DNA of 64,000 bases. Source: a virus. The notes below the pieces were generated by a model. It did no database searches and was not told the origin of the DNA. It saw only the letters and a program-made list of their open reading frames with translations. The DNA lies in IMG/VR virus record IMGVR_UViG_3300024999_000080, positions 1 to 64,000 of that record; one strand, given 5' to 3'. Below are positions 1 to 8,264 of this stretch, piece by piece. Both the position numbers and the translations under genes were made by a program. Numbering within the stretch: position 1 is the first letter of the stretch; each line of letters opens with the position of its first letter.

Positions 1-1
1 T

Positions 2-1132
2 GAAAATTTAACATGTAGTCCACTGATAGAAAATTATAAACTAAAAGATTTAATTATGTGTTCTTTAATGATAGATTTGACCGAACAATTTGTTTTATTA
101 GATGCAAAAGAGAAAGATAAGATATATGGATATGATGAAGAGAAAATAAATAATTTAAGACTTCTATTATATTATTGTTACTTGAAATGCAGAATGTATA
201 AACGTCCGAAAGGAGATGAATTAGTTAAATCAGGAGGTAGGGCTGAAGTAGCATATCCAACATTTAAATTAATAAATGAAGATTTAGGTTTGACAGATGA
301 TACAATTGACAAATATAATAAAATTCTAGTCGATTTAGATATGATAAGATATAAGTCAGCAGGAACTTGGTATTATAAAACAGATATTAATAAAATAGTA
401 AGAGAAAGTGTTAATTTTTATACTTTATTTACGGATGAAGAAAATGCACAACACAATTTAAAAGAAGGTATAAAGTTCTTTAAGAATATGGAAAGAAATT
501 CTGACAAAGTGTTTACAGGAAGTAAGAATTATAAAAATAATAATAAAGTATTAAATGGTGAACTTGGATCTATTATAAAGAAAGAGAAGAGAAGTACTGC
601 TACAGCAGAGGATATTATTAGAAAGAATCAGATTATATTTTCTATTACTGCTAATGAAGAACAACATGGTATTCAAGCTTTGTTAGATTCTAATCCTGAT
701 ACATTACTTTCTGATATTTATAGTAGTTTTAGTAGTGATGAAAAAGCAGATAAATATTATGAATTAGAGAAGTCATTAGGATTACTTGATACTGGTAAGG
801 AATTTGGTGTTGATTTTAAATATTATAAATGGATAATGATGAACTACGACAAAGAAGAACATGATAAATTTGTACATTGCGTTAATAATAAAAAGAAAGC
901 TCAATTAACGAATGATGATATAATATACTTTGCTGATCTAAAACCACAAAAACATAAGGGATTTGGGCCACAGAATAAGAAAAAGGTTATAGAGGAAGAT
1001 ATAATTGTAGATGAAGAACATGAAATAAGTGATATTGATTTCATTAAAGAAATGGGATGGGAACCTAAAGAAGACACAGGAGAAGAAGATTTCTTTGATT
1101 GGTCTGAGGAAGATGAAGAGTTATTTAGTTAA
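2..1132 (+). CDS. Winged-helix, replication-initiator-like protein (5' truncated)
   Basis: The reading frame is open from base 2, and no Shine-Dalgarno precedes the first ATG (56), so the gene very probably begins upstream of the window; at least 376 residues are present. About 70 residues after the ATG at 56 there is a helix-turn-helix-like stretch (YPTFKLINEDLGLTDDTIDK, then KYNKILVDLDMIRY) of the kind found in phage and plasmid replication initiators and DnaD-like proteins. The C-terminus is very acidic. The DNA-binding role is inferred from the motif; a replication role is only a guess from similarity of this segment to such proteins. Confidence 0.6.
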   Translation, partial: ENLTCSPLIENYKLKDLIMCSLMIDLTEQFVLLDAKEKDKIYGYDEEKINNLRLLLYYCYLKCRMYKRPKGDELVKSGGRAEVAYPTFKLINEDLGLTDDTIDKYNKILVDLDMIRYKSAGTWYYKTDINKIVRESVNFYTLFTDEENAQHNLKEGIKFFKNMERNSDKVFTGSKNYKNNNKVLNGELGSIIKKEKRSTATAEDIIRKNQIIFSITANEEQHGIQALLDSNPDTLLSDIYSSFSSDEKADKYYELEKSLGLLDTGKEFGVDFKYYKWIMMNYDKEEHDKFVHCVNNKKKAQLTNDDIIYFADLKPQKHKGFGPQNKKKVIEEDIIVDEEHEISDIDFIKEMGWEPKEDTGEEDFFDWSEEDEELFS

Positions 1133-1191
1133 GTAATCTGATAATAAGGGGACTGTTCAATCCGTCCTAATTATAAAGGAGACAAACAAAA

Positions 1192-1911
1192 ATGTTAAAA
1201 TTCATAGGCACAGGTTCAGCATTTAATACAAAACTAGGGAATACAAGTGCATATATTAAAGAAAACAACACATTATTACTTCTTGATTGTGGCGAATTAA
1301 CTTTTGATAGGATCTTAAAATTAAATCTATTATCAGATGTTAATGAAGTACATATTGCAATTACTCATTGTCATCCAGATCATATTGGAAGTCTAGGGAG
1401 TTTAATATTCTATTGTCATTTTGTTAAGAAAATTAAACCAACATTCCATTCTGCCGATACTGATTTTGTTGAATTGCTTAAGATTATGGGAGTCACAGAT
1501 GAACATTGTAAATTTAATAATTGTGCGTTTGATCAATTTGCAGAGATTAAAAAATTAAATCTTCAGTTACTATTTGTTATAAATAAGCACGTTAAAGAGT
1601 TGACTACATTTGGAATATTATTTGCCAATCTAAGCACAGGGAAAAATGCTTATTATAGTGGGGATAGTTATGAAATACCAAAACCTATTTTATATGGTTT
1701 AGAAAATGGAGAACTTCATTATTTGTATCAAGATACCTGTAAGGCAGATTATGATAGTAATGTTCATTTATCATTGAGAAAACTTACAGAGTTGATTCCT
1801 GAAGAGCTAAGGGGAAATGTTTTCTGTATGCATTTAGACAGTGGATTCGATAAAAATGAGGCAGAAGGGTTAGGATTTAATGTTGCAGAGATTGAGAAAG
1901 GAGATGAATAA
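1192..1911 (+). CDS. MBL-fold metallo-hydrolase
   Basis: 239-residue metallo-beta-lactamase-fold hydrolase. The metal-binding signature HCHPDH lies near residues 58-63, a later metal-ligand Asp is in YYSGDS and a terminal His in CMHLD. The N-terminus (FIGTGSAFNTKLGNTSAYI) is typical of the RNase Z / phosphodiesterase-like branch of the fold, so a phosphodiester substrate is plausible but not shown. It starts at ATG 1192 behind AAAGGAG and ends 3 bases before the next gene, whose Shine-Dalgarno lies in its last codons. Confidence 0.8.
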   Translation: MLKFIGTGSAFNTKLGNTSAYIKENNTLLLLDCGELTFDRILKLNLLSDVNEVHIAITHCHPDHIGSLGSLIFYCHFVKKIKPTFHSADTDFVELLKIMGVTDEHCKFNNCAFDQFAEIKKLNLQLLFVINKHVKELTTFGILFANLSTGKNAYYSGDSYEIPKPILYGLENGELHYLYQDTCKADYDSNVHLSLRKLTELIPEELRGNVFCMHLDSGFDKNEAEGLGFNVAEIEKGDE

Positions 1912-1914
1912 TTA

Positions 1915-2178
1915 ATGTCAAATAGAAAAGATTGTTGTGAAACATATCATATATGTTTTAATCATGATAGTTGGTATTGTGATGAGTGTAAACGAAATAA
2001 AAATATGGTTGATTATTTAGACATAAGATCAGATCCTAGTTATGAAGGTGAATTTGATGAATTTATTAAAGACCTTTCTAAAAAAGAAATGCAGGAATCT
2101 CAAAAAAGATTATTATATGATGATGATAAATATTTACAAAAAGTATATCAAGAAATATTAAAAAGAAAAATAAAATAA
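1915..2178 (+). CDS. Small Cys-rich protein
   Basis: 87 residues. The N-terminal half holds CC, C and a CDEC pair (YCDECKRN), suggesting a metal-binding knuckle; the C-terminal half is charged and helical. The AAAGGAG ribosome site is inside the end of the hydrolase gene, so the two are translationally close. No family recognised. Confidence 0.6.
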   Translation: MSNRKDCCETYHICFNHDSWYCDECKRNKNMVDYLDIRSDPSYEGEFDEFIKDLSKKEMQESQKRLLYDDDKYLQKVYQEILKRKIK

Positions 2179-2228
2179 TTATACTTCGAAAGGTATGTTT
2201 CGAATCATATTGAGGAGGTGGAAAATAA

Positions 2229-2531
2229 ATGAAACAAACATTAGGTTATTTAGTAGATAATATAACTAAAATACTTTATGAACATAATTCAGATATAATG
2301 TTACTTAGCCAAAATATTTCAGAAGATGAATATGATGTAGAAGCTTTAAATATTGTATTAAAGATTTTTGCATGTGATAATATTACAAACGTTAAAAATA
2401 TTATTACTGATACATTTGTTGAATATTTTGGTGAATGTGCTGTAACAAGAGATCAAGATTATATTAATATTGCTAAAGAAGTTTGGGTATTGTGGGAAGA
2501 TTATGTTAAATATAATATGAGTATGGCATGA
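2229..2531 (+). CDS. Small acidic protein, unknown
   Basis: 100 residues, acidic, predicted largely helical, no Cys pairs or membrane segment. Preceded by GAGGAGG with good spacing. No family recognised. Confidence 0.6.
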   Translation: MKQTLGYLVDNITKILYEHNSDIMLLSQNISEDEYDVEALNIVLKIFACDNITNVKNIITDTFVEYFGECAVTRDQDYINIAKEVWVLWEDYVKYNMSMA

Positions 2532-2571
2532 AAGTAAAGTTATAAGTTATATAAGAAGGTGATATTAAATT

Positions 2572-2721
2572 ATGAAAAAAGGTGTTAGGTGGAGAGATGT
2601 TAAAGCAGAATTACTAAAAGATGAAGAGTTTAAAAATGAAGTAGAAGTTTCACAATCTGGATACGAAATTGCTTGTAAAGTTATTGAAGAATTTATTAAG
2701 GAATTTGGTGAAAAGGAGTAA
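2572..2721 (+). CDS. Small protein, possible HTH fragment
   Basis: 49 residues starting at ATG 2572 behind GAAGGTGA. The sequence (WRDVKAELLKDEEFKNEVE) resembles the N-terminal helix of antitoxin-like XRE regulators, but it is too short to hold a full HTH. Its end carries the Shine-Dalgarno (AAAGGAG) of the next gene. Confidence 0.5.
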   Translation: MKKGVRWRDVKAELLKDEEFKNEVEVSQSGYEIACKVIEEFIKEFGEKE

Positions 2722-2726
2722 TTGCT

Positions 2727-2891
2727 ATGTTATCTGATATTAAATATGCCATAGAGATGAGTGTAATTGACTACTGTGAAGACATGTGTCCTTATAGATT
2801 GTGCAATGCATCTTATGATGACGGATATGAATTACCTTGTACGGTAGATAGGTGTTTTGTTAAAGAATATGCTGAGTATTTATTAAGGTAA
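2727..2891 (+). CDS. Small Cys-rich protein
   Basis: 54 residues starting 5 bases after the previous stop. Five Cys residues (CEDMCPYRLC, then two more) suggest metal or disulphide binding. One of many such small Cys-rich products in this window. Unknown function. Confidence 0.5.
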   Translation: MLSDIKYAIEMSVIDYCEDMCPYRLCNASYDDGYELPCTVDRCFVKEYAEYLLR

Positions 2892-2917
2892 ATAAAAATA
2901 AAAAGGAGAGATGATTA

Positions 2918-3223
2918 ATGAAAAATTATATATTGAAAACCATTGATACATATGGTTTATTTGGCGATAAGAAAGATTTTACTGATAAGCAAAAAGAAAG
3001 TCTGAAAAATCTAGGATTTAAATTAACAATTATGGATACTATTTGGGAAAAATATATGGGTAATTTTTTAGATATGATGCTAATACCAAATAAGAAATAC
3101 TTGTATTTTTATAAATCTAGTCATTTTCTGCCTTGTGAGTTGAGTGAAAATGTTAAGGAAGAAGACACTTTAAAAGAAGTTAATAAGATTATAAAAGAAC
3201 TGAAATTGATTGGTGTAATTTAA
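2918..3223 (+). CDS. Hypothetical protein
   Basis: 101 residues, behind AAAAGGAGAG. Mixed alpha/beta composition with an aromatic middle (KKYLYFYKSSHFLPCEL). Not recognised. Confidence 0.55.
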   Translation: MKNYILKTIDTYGLFGDKKDFTDKQKESLKNLGFKLTIMDTIWEKYMGNFLDMMLIPNKKYLYFYKSSHFLPCELSENVKEEDTLKEVNKIIKELKLIGVI

Positions 3224-3276
3224 ATTCCTGAAAACCTTAATCTATAAGAATTAAAAATAAAGGAGATGGATAAATA

Positions 3277-3657
3277 ATGAGAGAAATAATTTTCCGTGGC
3301 AAATGCATAGATGATGGTGACTGGGCGTATGGAGATTATTATTCCACTAACGAAATGCCAATTAGAGGTGAAGTAGGACATTATATTAAATGTGGATTAA
3401 ATGAAGAATATAGAGTTATTCCTGAAACAGTCGGTCAATTTACTGACTTAAAAGATAAAAATAATGTAGATATATATAATGGTGATCTAGTAAAATTTGC
3501 CGATGAGATACTTCAAATTAAGTGGAGCAGACTACTTGCTAGATTTGTTGGAAAAACAATAGATAATGAACATGATTTGTTTGCTTGTTATCAAGATTTA
3601 TATGAAGTTGTTGGGAATAAGTTTGAGAATATAGAATTGTTAGAAGGAGATAATTAA
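3277..3657 (+). CDS. yopX: YopX family phage protein
   Basis: 126 residues. N-terminal FRGKCIDDGDWAYGDYY, the central GQFTDLKDKNNVDIYNGDLVK and C-terminal YEVVGNKFENIELL are the hallmarks of the YopX family (first named in SPbeta). The biochemical role of YopX is unknown. Starts at ATG 3277 after AAAGGAG and is one base from the next gene. A second YopX-type gene lies at 21.4 kb. Confidence 0.85.
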   Translation: MREIIFRGKCIDDGDWAYGDYYSTNEMPIRGEVGHYIKCGLNEEYRVIPETVGQFTDLKDKNNVDIYNGDLVKFADEILQIKWSRLLARFVGKTIDNEHDLFACYQDLYEVVGNKFENIELLEGDN

Positions 3658-3658
3658 A

Positions 3659-4000
3659 ATGAGTGAAACAGTCTATTACAAAGGGAAATTAATACCTGTT
3701 GATTTCTTAATTAACGAAACATTAGAAGAAAGATGCAAAAGAATAATTGGAGATGTAGAATTAGAAGATTGTTTTGAATCTTACCAAGAGAAATTAATGG
3801 ATGATTATGACTACTATGAAAAATATGTTATTCATAATGATATTTTATATTCTGTTGAAAAGAATAGGCTAGATCCAGAACAAAGTATGTTTGTATCACA
3901 TAGGAATGATGATGGTACAGTTAATTTTGAGGTAAGATACTATGATGGTGGTACTAGTTTTGATGAAGCTATTGAATATGCTTTTGAGAATGAGAAGTAA
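3659..4000 (+). CDS. Hypothetical acidic protein
   Basis: 113 residues beginning directly after YopX with the ribosome site (GAAGGAG) inside its end. Contains a basic-to-acidic N-terminal helix followed by a beta-rich end (FEVRYYDGGTSFDEAIEYAF). Not recognised; likely co-translated with YopX. Confidence 0.55.
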   Translation: MSETVYYKGKLIPVDFLINETLEERCKRIIGDVELEDCFESYQEKLMDDYDYYEKYVIHNDILYSVEKNRLDPEQSMFVSHRNDDGTVNFEVRYYDGGTSFDEAIEYAFENEK

Positions 4001-4030
4001 AGTAAAATAATAGAAAAGAGGAAATAAACA

Positions 4031-4606
4031 ATGAATATTTTAGATTATACAAACAAAACTTTTGACGAACTCCAATTCAATGATGAAACATTAATTATTA
4101 TGGCACATCAAAGAAAAATAATCGCTATTAATGATAATAAAGAGATGTGGAAAATTAAATATATTTTAGAAGAAATCGCTGATAAAATGGATGAGCAAGA
4201 AATAGAAGAGAATGAGAATGAGAATGATATAGAAGGATATAGCAGAAGCCATATTGTTAGAATGTTGGTCGATGCAATGGAAGAGGAGTCATATTTTCTT
4301 GAAACAAAAGGAGATAATGGTCGTATTGAACCTAGAAAGTTAAAAGTAATTAATGCAGAGAAATTATATGCTAATTTTGATTCAGAGGTTTCTATTTATT
4401 ATGGATATTTGAATAGCTCTGATGAATTTATAAAGCCAGAATGGTATAAAGTTATTGCTGAAGAACTTATTAATTTTGCTCTTAATAGTGGTAGGTGTAA
4501 TCCAGATACGATTGAATTGTTGACATTGTTTTCTGATGAATTGTTAGAGGAATATGATGCTTATAAAAATGGTGGAGATATGTTTAAAGTTATTGTTAAG
4601 GAATAA
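4031..4606 (+). CDS. Hypothetical acidic protein
   Basis: 191 residues, strongly acidic, with a Glu/Asn low-complexity run (EENENENDIE) near residues 57-68. Predicted helical; no membrane or metal motif. Weak GAGGAA ribosome site. Not recognised. Confidence 0.55.
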   Translation: MNILDYTNKTFDELQFNDETLIIMAHQRKIIAINDNKEMWKIKYILEEIADKMDEQEIEENENENDIEGYSRSHIVRMLVDAMEEESYFLETKGDNGRIEPRKLKVINAEKLYANFDSEVSIYYGYLNSSDEFIKPEWYKVIAEELINFALNSGRCNPDTIELLTLFSDELLEEYDAYKNGGDMFKVIVKE

Positions 4607-4626
4607 ATAAAAGGAGTGATACAATT

Positions 4627-4962
4627 ATGGGTTATGGATTTATTGGCTATAGCAACAGAGAAGAATTTAAAGATGGTGAAAGTATTTTCTATACATCATG
4701 TTCATATGCATATGAACCAATATTTAAAGAAACATTTAGAGAAGAAATTCATAATTTTAGCGGATATGTTTCAAAAGTAAAAATGATTAAATTCATTGAT
4801 GGAGTAAATAAATTAAAAGAAAATAAAGATAAGTATAATGGTATTGTAAAACCAATGCGTGGTTATTTAGACAATTGTTCATTTGAATCTTTATTAAGTG
4901 ATTTGGAAGTGCTTTGTGAGTTATTGCAAAATAAACAAGTAAAGTATTTAAATATAGCATAA
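4627..4962 (+). CDS. Hypothetical protein
   Basis: 111 residues, behind AAAGGAGTGA. Aromatic N-terminus (GYGFIGYSNREEF) then a helical half. Not recognised. Confidence 0.55.
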   Translation: MGYGFIGYSNREEFKDGESIFYTSCSYAYEPIFKETFREEIHNFSGYVSKVKMIKFIDGVNKLKENKDKYNGIVKPMRGYLDNCSFESLLSDLEVLCELLQNKQVKYLNIA

Positions 4963-5010
4963 ATTCCATACTTTATTTGATAAATATATATGAAATATTA
5001 GGAGGTTATT

Positions 5011-5349
5011 ATGAAAGGCAAATGTATTAAACAAGAAACTATTGCTATCATAGAAAACAATGGACAATATTGGATTGGATCAAATTGGTGTCATAATACT
5101 CAAGACGAATGCCCTAGAGTTGGTATGATAAGTGGAGAAGGGTATGAATTATGTAAATCAATTTGTGGACAATTAAATCATGCAGAAGTTGATGCCTGTA
5201 TGAATGCAGGAATATATGCCAAAGGTGGGACGTTATATTTATTAGGTCATACATATTGTTGTGACAATTGCAAAAGTGTTATGAGTGAATTTGGAATCAA
5301 AGAGGTTATTATAGGTAGAATTCCAGAAAGTTTAAGTTGTAAAATATAG
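5011..5349 (+). CDS. Cys-rich nucleic-acid-deaminase-like fragment or metal protein
   Basis: 112 residues. It has C-H-N-T-Q-D-E-C near residue 30, NHAEVDA (His-Ala-Glu) near residue 57, and CCDNCK near the end. A H-A-E motif followed by C-x-x-C is the zinc signature of the cytidine/deoxycytidylate deaminase superfamily, so this could be a deaminase-like protein; the spacing and surrounding residues (GHTYCCDNC) fit that reading. Substrate unknown. Starts at ATG 5011 behind AGGAGG. Confidence 0.5.
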   Translation: MKGKCIKQETIAIIENNGQYWIGSNWCHNTQDECPRVGMISGEGYELCKSICGQLNHAEVDACMNAGIYAKGGTLYLLGHTYCCDNCKSVMSEFGIKEVIIGRIPESLSCKI

Positions 5350-5404
5350 TTCATTGAACATATCCACCATAAATGATAAAATAGTAAAGTTAAAGGAGTA
5401 AATT

Positions 5405-6136
5405 ATAACATCTAATATTCTACAGCAAGAAATATTCCACAAAGAGCAATATACAGTCAAAGAATGTACATTAGAAGAAGCAAAAGATATATGCAAAAAT
5501 AAGCATTATTTACATAGAGTCCCTAGTATTGTTGCTCATTATGGATTATATAAAGATGAATTATTATTAGGAATAATTACTTTCGGAGTTCCACCAAGTC
5601 CTTATTTAATGAAAATATGCGGAGAAGAGTATAAAGGTGCTGTCCTTGAGTTAAATAGACTGTGGTGTTACGATATATCTCCAAGGAATTCTGAAAGCTT
5701 CTTGATATCACAAGGCATTAAATTACTTAAAAAAGATAAACCACATATTAAAATTTTGGTATCTTTTGCAGATTCTAGAGAAGATCATTTAGGATTTATT
5801 TATCAGGCATCTAATTGGTTTTTCACAGGTTGGTCAATCCCCGGAGGTGGAAGTATAGTAATCAATGGTAAGGAATTTCATCCTAAGAATCTTAACAATA
5901 AATACAATACAAGTGACTTGAATAAGTTAAAAGTTATTTTGAATACAGAGAATATTCACTATAGGCCAAGGAGTAAGAAGTGTAGATATGTCTATTTTAT
6001 TGGTAGTAAAAAAGAGAATAAAGAATTGAAGGCGTTGTGTAAATATCCTATTCAAGATGCATATCCAAAAGTTTTACCATTGGAAGTAGAGTATAAAACA
6101 AAACAACAAAAGTTATTAGATAAAGAAGCTAATTAA
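5405..6136 (+). CDS. Mom-family DNA modification protein, copy A (non-canonical start)
   Basis: Homolog of phage Mu Mom, a GNAT-fold protein that modifies adenine (methylcarbamoylation) and protects DNA from restriction. The conserved signature runs KHYLHR, ITFGVPPSPY, ELNRLW, PRNSESFLI, LVSFAD and GFIYQASNW. The first ATG in this frame (5609) would delete the KHYLHR region. The homologous frame is open back to a stop at 5399 and contains no ATG, GTG or TTG. AAAGGAG at 5392-5398 sits six bases before ATA 5405, so translation probably begins at ATA (or ATT 5402), or an ATG has mutated. About 243 residues. Tandem paralog of the next gene. Confidence 0.7.
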   Translation: MTSNILQQEIFHKEQYTVKECTLEEAKDICKNKHYLHRVPSIVAHYGLYKDELLLGIITFGVPPSPYLMKICGEEYKGAVLELNRLWCYDISPRNSESFLISQGIKLLKKDKPHIKILVSFADSREDHLGFIYQASNWFFTGWSIPGGGSIVINGKEFHPKNLNNKYNTSDLNKLKVILNTENIHYRPRSKKCRYVYFIGSKKENKELKALCKYPIQDAYPKVLPLEVEYKTKQQKLLDKEAN

Positions 6137-6139
6137 GGT

Positions 6140-6778
6140 ATGGGAATTAAAGAAACATACGAAATCAGAAAGATATCATATAAAGAAGCTATGGATTTTG
6201 TTGTAAAAAATCACTACTTACACAGAAAAGCTCCTTGTTCATATGCTTTTGGATTATTTGAAAAAGATAAACCGGATGAATTAATAGGTGTAGTTACATA
6301 TGGCACTCCATCTTCAGCACCATTACGAAAAGGAATATGTGGAGAAAGTGAAATATTAAATGTAATAGAACTCACTAGATTATGGATAAGAGATGGAACT
6401 CCAAGAAATACAGAAAGTTATTTGATTGGAAATACAATACCCTTAATAGATAAAGAAATAATAGTATCTTATGCTGAGATAGATCAAGGACATGTAGGAT
6501 ATGTGTATCAGGCTACTAATTGGATTTACACAGGATTATCTGCAAAGAGAACTAATTGGGTTGTAGAAGGTATAGATAAACATTGTCAAACTATTGCAGA
6601 TAAATATACTTCAAAACAATTAAAAGAGTTATATGGGGACAAATTTACTTTGGTAGATAGACCACGAAAACATAGATACATATATTTTAACTGTAACAAA
6701 AGAAGAAAGAAGGAATTGATGAAGAAGTTGAAGTATGAGATAAAACCTTATCCTAAAATGGTAATTACAAATACATAA
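6140..6778 (+). CDS. Mom-family DNA modification protein, copy B
   Basis: 212 residues, complete, with the same ordered blocks as the preceding gene: NHYLHRKAP, GVVTYGTPSSAPLRKGI, ELTRLWIRDGTPRNTESYLI, VSYAEIDQGHVGYVYQATNW and RPRKHRYIYF. These are Mom-family features (acyltransferase fold acting on DNA adenine). It starts 3 bases after copy A and the two are clearly a diverged tandem duplication. Two copies could differ in target or act as a heterodimer (inference). Confidence 0.8.
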   Translation: MGIKETYEIRKISYKEAMDFVVKNHYLHRKAPCSYAFGLFEKDKPDELIGVVTYGTPSSAPLRKGICGESEILNVIELTRLWIRDGTPRNTESYLIGNTIPLIDKEIIVSYAEIDQGHVGYVYQATNWIYTGLSAKRTNWVVEGIDKHCQTIADKYTSKQLKELYGDKFTLVDRPRKHRYIYFNCNKRRKKELMKKLKYEIKPYPKMVITNT

Positions 6779-6796
6779 ATAATATTTTAAAACCTC

Positions 6797-6825
6797 TTGC
6801 GGATATCTTGTGATTAGTGTATACT
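6797..6825 (+). promoter_or_regulatory. Sigma-A promoter
   Basis: TTGCGG (6797-6802), 17-base spacer, TATACT (6820-6825). It separates the Mom genes from the next operon. The AAAACCTC just upstream of the -35 is complementary to the downstream Shine-Dalgarno at 6847-6854. Confidence 0.65.
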
Positions 6826-6858
6826 TATTACATAAGGTAGACAAAGGAGGTTTTACAT

Positions 6859-7083
6859 ATGAAAAAACTTGTTTTTAGAGACATAGACATTTTACCTAAA
6901 GAAGAAATACCTTTCAGTATTGATATGTGGTATAACCGTTCTGATAAGTCGTGGGTAGTCCAAGTTAAGGATGAGGAGAATAATCAAATTGGAGATTCTG
7001 TTTATGTAGGAACTAAACCTGAAGCAATAAACCAAGTTAATAGATGGAAAGAAGAATACGGAATTCCATTGATTAGGACTTAA
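6859..7083 (+). CDS. Hypothetical protein
   Basis: 74 residues, first gene behind the 6.8 kb promoter with a strong AAAGGAGG. A compact alpha/beta composition (SWVVQVKDEENNQIGDSVYV) but no recognised family. Confidence 0.6.
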   Translation: MKKLVFRDIDILPKEEIPFSIDMWYNRSDKSWVVQVKDEENNQIGDSVYVGTKPEAINQVNRWKEEYGIPLIRT

Positions 7084-7099
7084 AAAGGAGTGTTGAGTG

Positions 7100-7240
7100 A
7101 TGGCGAAATGTTTAGAATGTGGGCAAGTTTATTGTGTTTATGGAGGAAGTGAAGGATCTGAATGTCCTACATGCAAAAGTGAAAATATAGATGTTTCAAT
7201 GGAGGTGCGAAATATATTTAAAACAACTAAAGAGGCATAA
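7100..7240 (+). CDS. Zinc-ribbon mini-protein
   Basis: 46 residues starting at ATG 7100 behind AAAAGGAG. Two CxxC knuckles (CLECG and CPTC) separated by about 16 residues form a standard zinc ribbon, followed by a short helical tail. Function unknown. Confidence 0.6.
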   Translation: MAKCLECGQVYCVYGGSEGSECPTCKSENIDVSMEVRNIFKTTKEA

Positions 7241-7275
7241 TCCTAGGAATTATATAAGGGAAAGGAATGATTTTT

Positions 7276-7476
7276 ATGTTTAAAAATGGAGAAATGGTTT
7301 GGTGTAGACCTAGCTTGATTGATGAACCTATTCTTGGTAAATATGTTCGTAAAATTAGTGATGCAGAACGAAAAGAAGGATATCGCGCAGGTCATATTGT
7401 AGAAATTAATGGTGTAGAACGTTGGGTTAATCTTGGGTTTTGTGGCACAAATAAAGAAGTTATAAAAAGTAAATAA
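7276..7476 (+). CDS. Hypothetical protein
   Basis: 66 residues. ATG 7276 is preferred over ATG 7267 because AAAGGA abuts the latter. Basic, with a beta-rich pattern (GEMVWCRPSL, GKYVRKISDAERKEGYRAGH). Not recognised. Confidence 0.55.
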   Translation: MFKNGEMVWCRPSLIDEPILGKYVRKISDAERKEGYRAGHIVEINGVERWVNLGFCGTNKEVIKSK

Positions 7477-7494
7477 TCAAAGGAGAAATCAAAA

Positions 7495-7764
7495 ATGGAT
7501 AAGAAATATATTGTAAAAGTAAAGGATACTAGTGATGAAACTATTCTAACATTACTTGATTTTGGATCAGTAGATTATTTATCACAAATCACTAATATCG
7601 GGAGTATCGTTATGGATTCAAAAAATGTTAGCAAACTTAGGGAATGTGAATGTGTTTTATCTGTAAACGAAAGTAGATTAGGTAAGTGGTTGGATGGAAT
7701 TAAAAAAGAAGGAGAGTGTGCATATGTCTATAAATTTAGTTCAGAATTTTATTGTAGAAGTTGA
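7495..7764 (+). CDS. Hypothetical protein (ferredoxin-like pattern)
   Basis: 89 residues; the N-terminal KYIVKVKDTS and the alternating strand/helix pattern resemble the small inhibitor-I9/ferredoxin-like folds seen in phage proteins, a weak resemblance. Its last 41 bases overlap the next gene, whose Shine-Dalgarno is inside it. Confidence 0.5.
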   Translation: MDKKYIVKVKDTSDETILTLLDFGSVDYLSQITNIGSIVMDSKNVSKLRECECVLSVNESRLGKWLDGIKKEGECAYVYKFSSEFYCRS

Positions 7765-8227
7765 TTCTGTAAAACTATTAAAGCAATATTTAGAATTGGC
7801 ACTGGGTACTGTGCTTAATTCTACTGAGGAAATTGCAGTAAAGGTTATCGACCATGATGATGAATGTAAGAATTTATATTATCCTTCTGTAATCTATGGT
7901 AAGAAAAACATTTTGCCAGTTCTAATGATTGAAGGTTGGTATGGCTCAGAAGACAATGCAGGAGACTCCTTCTTCAATGGTTATAAACCGTGGAAGTTAT
8001 TTGATAATAAAAACACAATAAACAAGTCTATTGAATACGTTATGAGTGTTTTGAGTGAAAATCAATCTAATCTAATAGAAAGATTTTCAAGAGATTGTGG
8101 AGATGGTTATGATTATGGGTTTAATCATTTTGATGGTTCTATACGTATTGGATACCAACTTATCAGTAACAAGAAGTTTCCAAATTCACTAACATTATCA
8201 CTTGTGCATATTTATTATGGCAAGTAA
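7724..8227 (+). CDS. Hypothetical protein
   Basis: 167 residues from ATG 7724, chosen because GAAGGAGAG lies 9 bases upstream, whereas the in-frame ATG at 7694 has none. Gly/Asp-rich middle (WYGSEDNAGDSFFNGYKPW). Not recognised; overlaps the gene before. Confidence 0.55.
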   Translation: MSINLVQNFIVEVDSVKLLKQYLELALGTVLNSTEEIAVKVIDHDDECKNLYYPSVIYGKKNILPVLMIEGWYGSEDNAGDSFFNGYKPWKLFDNKNTINKSIEYVMSVLSENQSNLIERFSRDCGDGYDYGFNHFDGSIRIGYQLISNKKFPNSLTLSLVHIYYGK

Positions 8228-8264
8228 TCTAAGGAAATTAAACAATAAAGGAGGGATAATTGGA

